From Sipunculus nudus (lineage: Eukaryota > Annelida > Sipuncula > Golfingiida > Sipunculidae): a DNA stretch of 64,000 nucleotides. The position numbers and the translations under genes were made by a program. This document shows, piece after piece, positions 59,367 through 64,000 of this stretch (position 1 is its first letter; every line of letters starts with the position of its first letter). Location of the stretch: contig CM049313.1 in assembly GCA_026874595.1 (NCBI GenBank), positions 45,474,659 to 45,538,658 on the forward strand, in the 5' to 3' direction. Below the pieces are notes generated by a model that made no database searches, was not told the DNA's origin, and saw only the letters and a list, made by a program, of their open reading frames with translations.

Positions 59367-59585
59367 AGTCCCACTGAAGCAGGCAGTACTACGAATAGGC
59401 AAGGATTACCCTGGATCATCCCGGATACGAATTGCCCCGGCAGTTTTTGACATCCAAAAACTGCCAGGTTGCCCTCCCGGACCATCCCAGACCATCCCGG
59501 CAGCGCTATGGCTTACACCCCAGAACACCCAGGACCTATCCGTGGCATTGCCGTAGCTCTGTGGGGTCCTCTATGGGACTTAAAC
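59367..59585. other. GC-rich insert-like segment with hairpin
   Basis: A sharply GC-richer block rich in CCCGG and CATCCC. It includes an 11-bp perfect stem (GGCAGTTTTTG, 59439-59449; CAAAAACTGCC, 59455-59465) with a 5-nt loop. AGTCCCA near the left edge and TGGGACT near the right edge (about 59574-59580) are inverse copies, so this may be a small terminal-inverted-repeat element. The 62-codon ORF within is attributed to GC content. Confidence 0.4.
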
Positions 59586-61615
59586 TTTATGTTTCTTTAA
59601 ACTGCTTTAAAGCTTCGTAAATCTATTCTTTTTATTAATAGCCTTTAAAAAAAACACATTTTCTGACCATATGGCATTTCTTGTTTAGATGGAGACAAGA
59701 TAGAGATCAATATTGCACACTCAGTTAATAATTACAGAAGAACAAAAATTGTTCAGCATTACTGCCATTAAGCACAGTGCCTGTCGAGGATTTTTCAGCC
59801 TCTAGTGCTGTTTGCTGGAACATTATTGATGAGGCTTTAAAAAAAGTTAAAGTGACAATAGACTGGAAAAAATATATTGAAAAATAAGCCTTAATGTCCA
59901 TAAGTAATAATACAATATTATAGTATGGTCTTAACTTACACACAACTGTTGGTATATATCAGAGTATGGCCCATCAGATGCAAACAGTTGATGTCTATGA
60001 CATTTTTTTTTATTATGATCAAGAGGGGCATCTGATAACTTGCACTGAAAAGCAAACAAAAGTGACTTAGTTTTTAAAATCATAAATAAATACCCCCAAG
60101 CCTTTTGGCAGTTAACACTATACATATAGATCATTCATGGTTAATCATATTTTTAGCTTTCAATTACTTTTTTTTTTATTTTTAAATAAGGGATTGTAAT
60201 TTTTTGGGCAGGCTCATGTAACCTGTATCCATGTCTGCAATTATAATTGTTATAAAATGAATATCCATGCTGGTGGTGAAGTTAAAATAATATGCTTGAG
60301 TCTCAGGGCCAGCATTTCAGATGTTTTTTTTATTACACTTTTGCATGAAATATCATATGAACAATGAAGGATCACATAAGGTGAGTGGCATAATTGGGGT
60401 ACTGAAGTATTGTTTCATCTTTCAAATAAATACAATTTTACATATATTTATATAAACATTTTATATATTTTACTACCTTATCAGGTGTTGACTATTATTA
60501 ACCAGTTCATTTATTACGTACCATCCTTCTTATTCCTCTTCACTTGCAAAGGAAATCTCAAACTGCAATAATTCATACAATTCTGGCACTGGCATACAAC
60601 ACAAAATAAAATTGTTTGCAAATCCATGTGAGATAAAGAACAAGGCTTACAGCCTAATGCAAACCTGTGCAATTGGATATACATCAGTTAAATTGCTTCC
60701 AGGATAGCATGCTTGACTATTATTGGAAAAGTACTTGATTACTTTTATGTTTGACTTGTACATGTACAATGCAAGTACTGAAACATTTTGAACCTGAGTT
60801 CAGGATTTAAAGCCTGTAAAAAACACAAATCTATTCAGAGATACCTTGTTGTGCCTGTTTCAAGGGTATCAAGGCAAGGAATGAATTGAGTATCGGCATG
60901 TAATCTGACACAAACCTCAAAAATGCTATTATGCAGTATAAAAAGGTGTAGTAAACTCCAGATCCTCCTTTAAAATTTTTTCCCTCCCTACCTGATGACT
61001 TTTTAGGGACCAATGTTAGCCCTGACACAGAAATTTTTAAAGATGGCCTTATGATGTTACATGCATATGGTTTAATTGCTGCATGCATATGGTTTAATTG
61101 CTGATGCATAGCTCATTGATTTTGCTAATTTGTGATGGGTATAGGGGTGAAACAGTGCAATGACCAATTGATGCATTTAATTGCAACCCCTCAGTTAAAT
61201 GGTAATTGATTCATAACTTCAGAATCAATTGTTTAATTATTATTTTATGCTTTCAACACCCAAAAACCCTCAGTGAGCTTTCACTTTTGATGGCCGCAGC
61301 AAACTGCATTGTCAAGACTATGTATTGTATGTGTGTTCAAGATAAAATCTCGACCCTCACTTGAAAAGCACTCCACTTGCATAAAAAATAAAGATTGCAG
61401 TGAAAAACTGAGGGCAAGATTCATTTAACTTTCCTATGCTTGCTAAAATAAATTAACATCCAATGTTATAAAATATTTGTTTTCATTAAAAAAAGTCTGA
61501 AATTTACTTCTATAAGTAACAATTGAATTAAGAATTGAATCAAAGGTATAAAGAATCGATTTATTGAATGATCCAAATGTAAAAGGTTACTCCTAATTCA
61601 CAGCCCTCGATGAGG
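59586..61615. other. Unassigned AT-rich sequence
   Basis: No gene recognised; short minus-strand ORFs only. Contains the 22-bp tandem duplication at 61060-61103. Confidence 0.4.
61060..61103. repeat. 22-bp direct tandem duplication
   Basis: CATGCATATGG followed by TTTAATTGCTG occurs at 61060-61081 and again at 61082-61103 without change. Confidence 0.9.
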
Positions 61616-62130
61616 AATGGTCCAGCTTCAGGACGTCGTTTTTTTGCATGTCTTTGTTATATCCTAACATCTGATGCCTTTTAATGGTATTAAAGGGTTT
61701 ATTGTTTCTGTGTGGTGTAATAAACATGTCAGTAATTTGTTTTTAGTTATAACTGGTGTGGAGACCTTGATTTAACTAGGTAATTTGTCAGGCTGCTACA
61801 TTTTGTCGGCAGCTAAAAGCCTCCAAAAACTCGTTGGGACCAGATGAAGCTGTTTGTATGCTAACTCATAAACCTGATAATGCCATCACATTTTGTTGTC
61901 GCAATCACACGGGGTATTTAGCCTGATGTATTGCCACTTGCCCTGCACAAAGATCCTATTTATTCGGGCATCAGTGCTTTTAGGGGAGCCCAGTATTAGC
62001 TGCCGAAAAGCCTGGACCTATGGCTGATATATGAACAATGGCAAATTGATAGTTCTTTCGATTTGCCATGATCAATGCTTTTCCTCCCATTTGAATAAAT
62101 CTATTATGTCCTATTGATGGGGAATTTAAT
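61616..62130. promoter_or_regulatory. Possible conserved non-coding element
   Basis: About 500 bp of non-repetitive, higher-complexity sequence with no ORF. It contains GTAATAAACATG (forkhead-like), GAACAATGG (SOX consensus) and a perfect 9-bp inverted pair, ATGGCAAAT and ATTTGCCAT, 14 bp apart (about 62039-62070). The contrast with the low-complexity flanks suggests constraint; function is inferred only. Confidence 0.25.
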
Positions 62131-63618
62131 AAGTTTTCCACTGGCTTTTTCTGCTTCTATAGTTTGATGCTTTATAAGCAATAAATTTTGTTCCATTTCT
62201 TTGATTAATCACTGTCAGTTTTATAACTTACAGACTTTTGTATACTTTCTTTCAGGCAAGTAATGGCCATTGATGAATTCATTGCCCACAAACAGATGTT
62301 TTGGGAGAGGTCACTTAATATTCTTGCAGTGGGACTGGTATATATCAGAGCCATGGCTTTTTTCCTAAGTTTTGATTTATATAAACAAAACTGAATACAG
62401 GAGTGTTTTCTGGTCGCTTTATCAGTCAAGTCAGCTTTTGATTATCAAGTTGAAAAACCAAAGAATAATTATTACATAACAAAACATGAACTGCATTCCT
62501 AGTATTTTTGTATGGTGCAATTTCGGATTTTCAAAATTAATGACTGGTGTACTTTATACGCAAGATCTTAATTATGGATTCTTCATAAGATGGGCTTAAA
62601 GACTTATAAACTTAGAGAAAGATAAGACGATTGTTTTAACAAAAAAAAGTCACTGGTCAAATCAATATTTATAAGTCTTTGGATAAGGAGTTAAATCAGC
62701 TAGTTTTAAACTTTTGATCCGCAAGTATTTGACACTCAGGTATGATTTAAATTAACTGCCTGGCATATTGCATGTCAATATACAACCTTGATGGCCTTCT
62801 CATACACAGGATCGTTCCATTTCAGGAGTGAGGTTTGAGTATAATTGGTGCTTATACTCAGGTTCAAAATGTTTACTACTTGCATTGTACATATACATGT
62901 CACACATGTACTCAGAAGTAATGGTCCAGCATGGAAGCATTAAACATTGTATATCACATTGCACAGGTTCACATTAGGCTGTAGGCCTTGTTTTGTAATC
63001 CTACTTGCAGACAAAATGATACAGACAAATAGACAGGGGAGTGAACATAATCTGCTTGGCAGAGATAATATTTAAATGGGTGGCACAATATTTGGAATAA
63101 TATAACTGTTTGGGTGTGGCAAAATATTTCTGATGAACAGTTTCTCGGATTTCAGTGAAACAAAACACAAATGTTAGCATCATAAAATCAGCATATTTAC
63201 TAGACATTACAATGTGTTGGGATTGTGTTTCAGGACATATTTGCATTACATTTGCAAGATGCTAATAGTAAAGAAGAGAGTCAGTGTAATGTTATGTGGC
63301 TACAATGATATCTCATGCTCAAATGTCTCCATCGTCTCAAATGACCTCCAATCATGCTGATTAACTACAGGCCTGTCTCAGATAGAGCATTGCATTTTTA
63401 TCTTGTCAGCTGTCATGCTTTGTCTATTACCATTAGGGCTTTAAGCTTTGAACTGTTTTATCATTTTTGCAGGTGTCAGTAAGATCCCTTTAGATACCTG
63501 AAATTCTCTCTTCACAAATTATCAGTAAATGAATTTCCTTATATAAACACATATAACCATTCACTTACATATATTGTTAAGAGGAAACAATGACAGGCTT
63601 TCCAAATCACTCGTTTTT
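62131..63618. other. Unassigned AT-rich sequence
   Basis: Short ORFs only, no element or exon recognised. Confidence 0.4.
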
Positions 63619-64000
63619 AGCTCAGCTGACTATAAGTCATCTGAGCTATAGTCGTGGTCCATTGTCCGTCGTCCGTCCGTCTGTCCGTCCGTCCGTCCGT
63701 CCGTCCGTCCGTAGATGTGGCACGTTTTGAAACCGTAAGACCTAGGAATCCAAAATTCAGCATAATGTTAAATGTCCCCAAGATCTCCTACCAAGCCGAA
63801 AACTGGGTCTTTGCGACTTCATTCCTTTGAGAAATTAAGGAAAAACCTCAATTTTTTATTAAAAACCTATTTTTACACTTTAGGACTGCCTAATATCAAA
63901 ACCACTCATCTGTTTTTCCTCATATTTCCTATAAATAATCCTCTATATAATTCCTATGTACATGCCAGAAATTAGGTCTGTATTATTTAATTTAAAAAAG
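63619..64000 (+). mobile_element. Family A element, 5' part, cut by window end
   Basis: Family hairpin at 63619-63647, preceded by TTTTT. Then follow a long GTCC tract (63664-63711) and the start of a 680-bp-type core (CCTAGGAATCCAAAATTCAG; CAGAAATTAGGTCTGTATTA). It closely matches the starts at 8256 and 33309. The 3' end lies beyond the window. Confidence 0.85.
63664..63711. repeat. (GTCC)n microsatellite
   Basis: About 48 bp of GTCC repeats with a few GTCT/GTCG variants, directly after the family A hairpin. The same position is occupied by shorter GTCC/GTCT tracts in the copies at 3100, 5555 and 8305. Confidence 0.9.

Noticed and set aside
59432-59620. 62-codon ORF rich in P and R
   Set aside because: It falls in a GC-rich insert-like block with a hairpin; ORF length follows from GC content, and no domain is visible.

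Overview
The window looks like a gene-poor, AT-rich stretch of an invertebrate nuclear genome, most likely a mollusc. The basis is the repeat content: several dispersed families open with a short palindrome, continue with GTCC/CTGT-rich simple sequence, and carry a body of ~290-680 bp direct repeats. There is also a tRNA-derived SINE and a degenerate L2/CR1-like LINE. No prokaryotic signals were seen (no operons, no long ORFs, no ribosome binding sites). No complete host gene is visible. Two short segments (12355-12413 and 21285-21496) look like possible spliced exons, but neither could be assigned to a family.

Layout. 1-3046: AT-rich sequence with a complete SINE (791-966) flanked by a perfect 15-bp target-site duplication, and a palindrome-headed repeat fragment near 1821. 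3047-11396: three copies of one element family (called family A here) nested inside one another, each boundary readable. 11690-12650: a higher-complexity island with a candidate exon and a dense cluster of transcription-factor-like motifs. 14105-17066: a repeat with ~20-bp inverted ends (family C), split by an L2-like LINE (14581-16410) with a 7-bp duplication. 21285-22281: candidate exon, GC-raised segment, then a 185-bp MITE. 23834-24623: a complete short family A copy. 26735-33286: a 6.55-kb minisatellite of about 142 units of 46 bp. 33309-35856: family A. 36634-38107: family A, minus strand. 42216-44954: family A, split by a 1,413-bp DNA transposon with perfect 25-bp inverted repeats and TA flanks. 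46235-46370: foldback element. 47848-48650 and 57538-58411: two more palindrome-headed, tandem-core families (F and E). 59031-59275: five identical 49-bp repeats. 63619-end: the start of another family A copy.

Main results. (1) The 46-bp minisatellite unit matches, in reverse orientation, the A-box part of the tRNA-derived SINE head found at 791 (18 of 20 bases over the core), so the array appears to have grown from a SINE or tRNA fragment. (2) Family A has sub-terminal inverted repeats (GCTCAGCTG / CAGCTGAGC), a 5' hairpin, a 3' palindrome GACCCATGGGTC, T-rich ends and no target-site duplication apart from possible Ts. That is the layout of non-autonomous Helentron/HINE-type rolling-circle elements. 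Its ends are shared by two different tandem cores (~337 bp and ~680 bp). (3) Short motifs recur across otherwise different repeat families: the palindrome GGTGGCGCCACC, and direct repeats of AGGTCA.

All coordinates and alignments were made by eye from the sequence. Family names are inferences from structure, not database matches.
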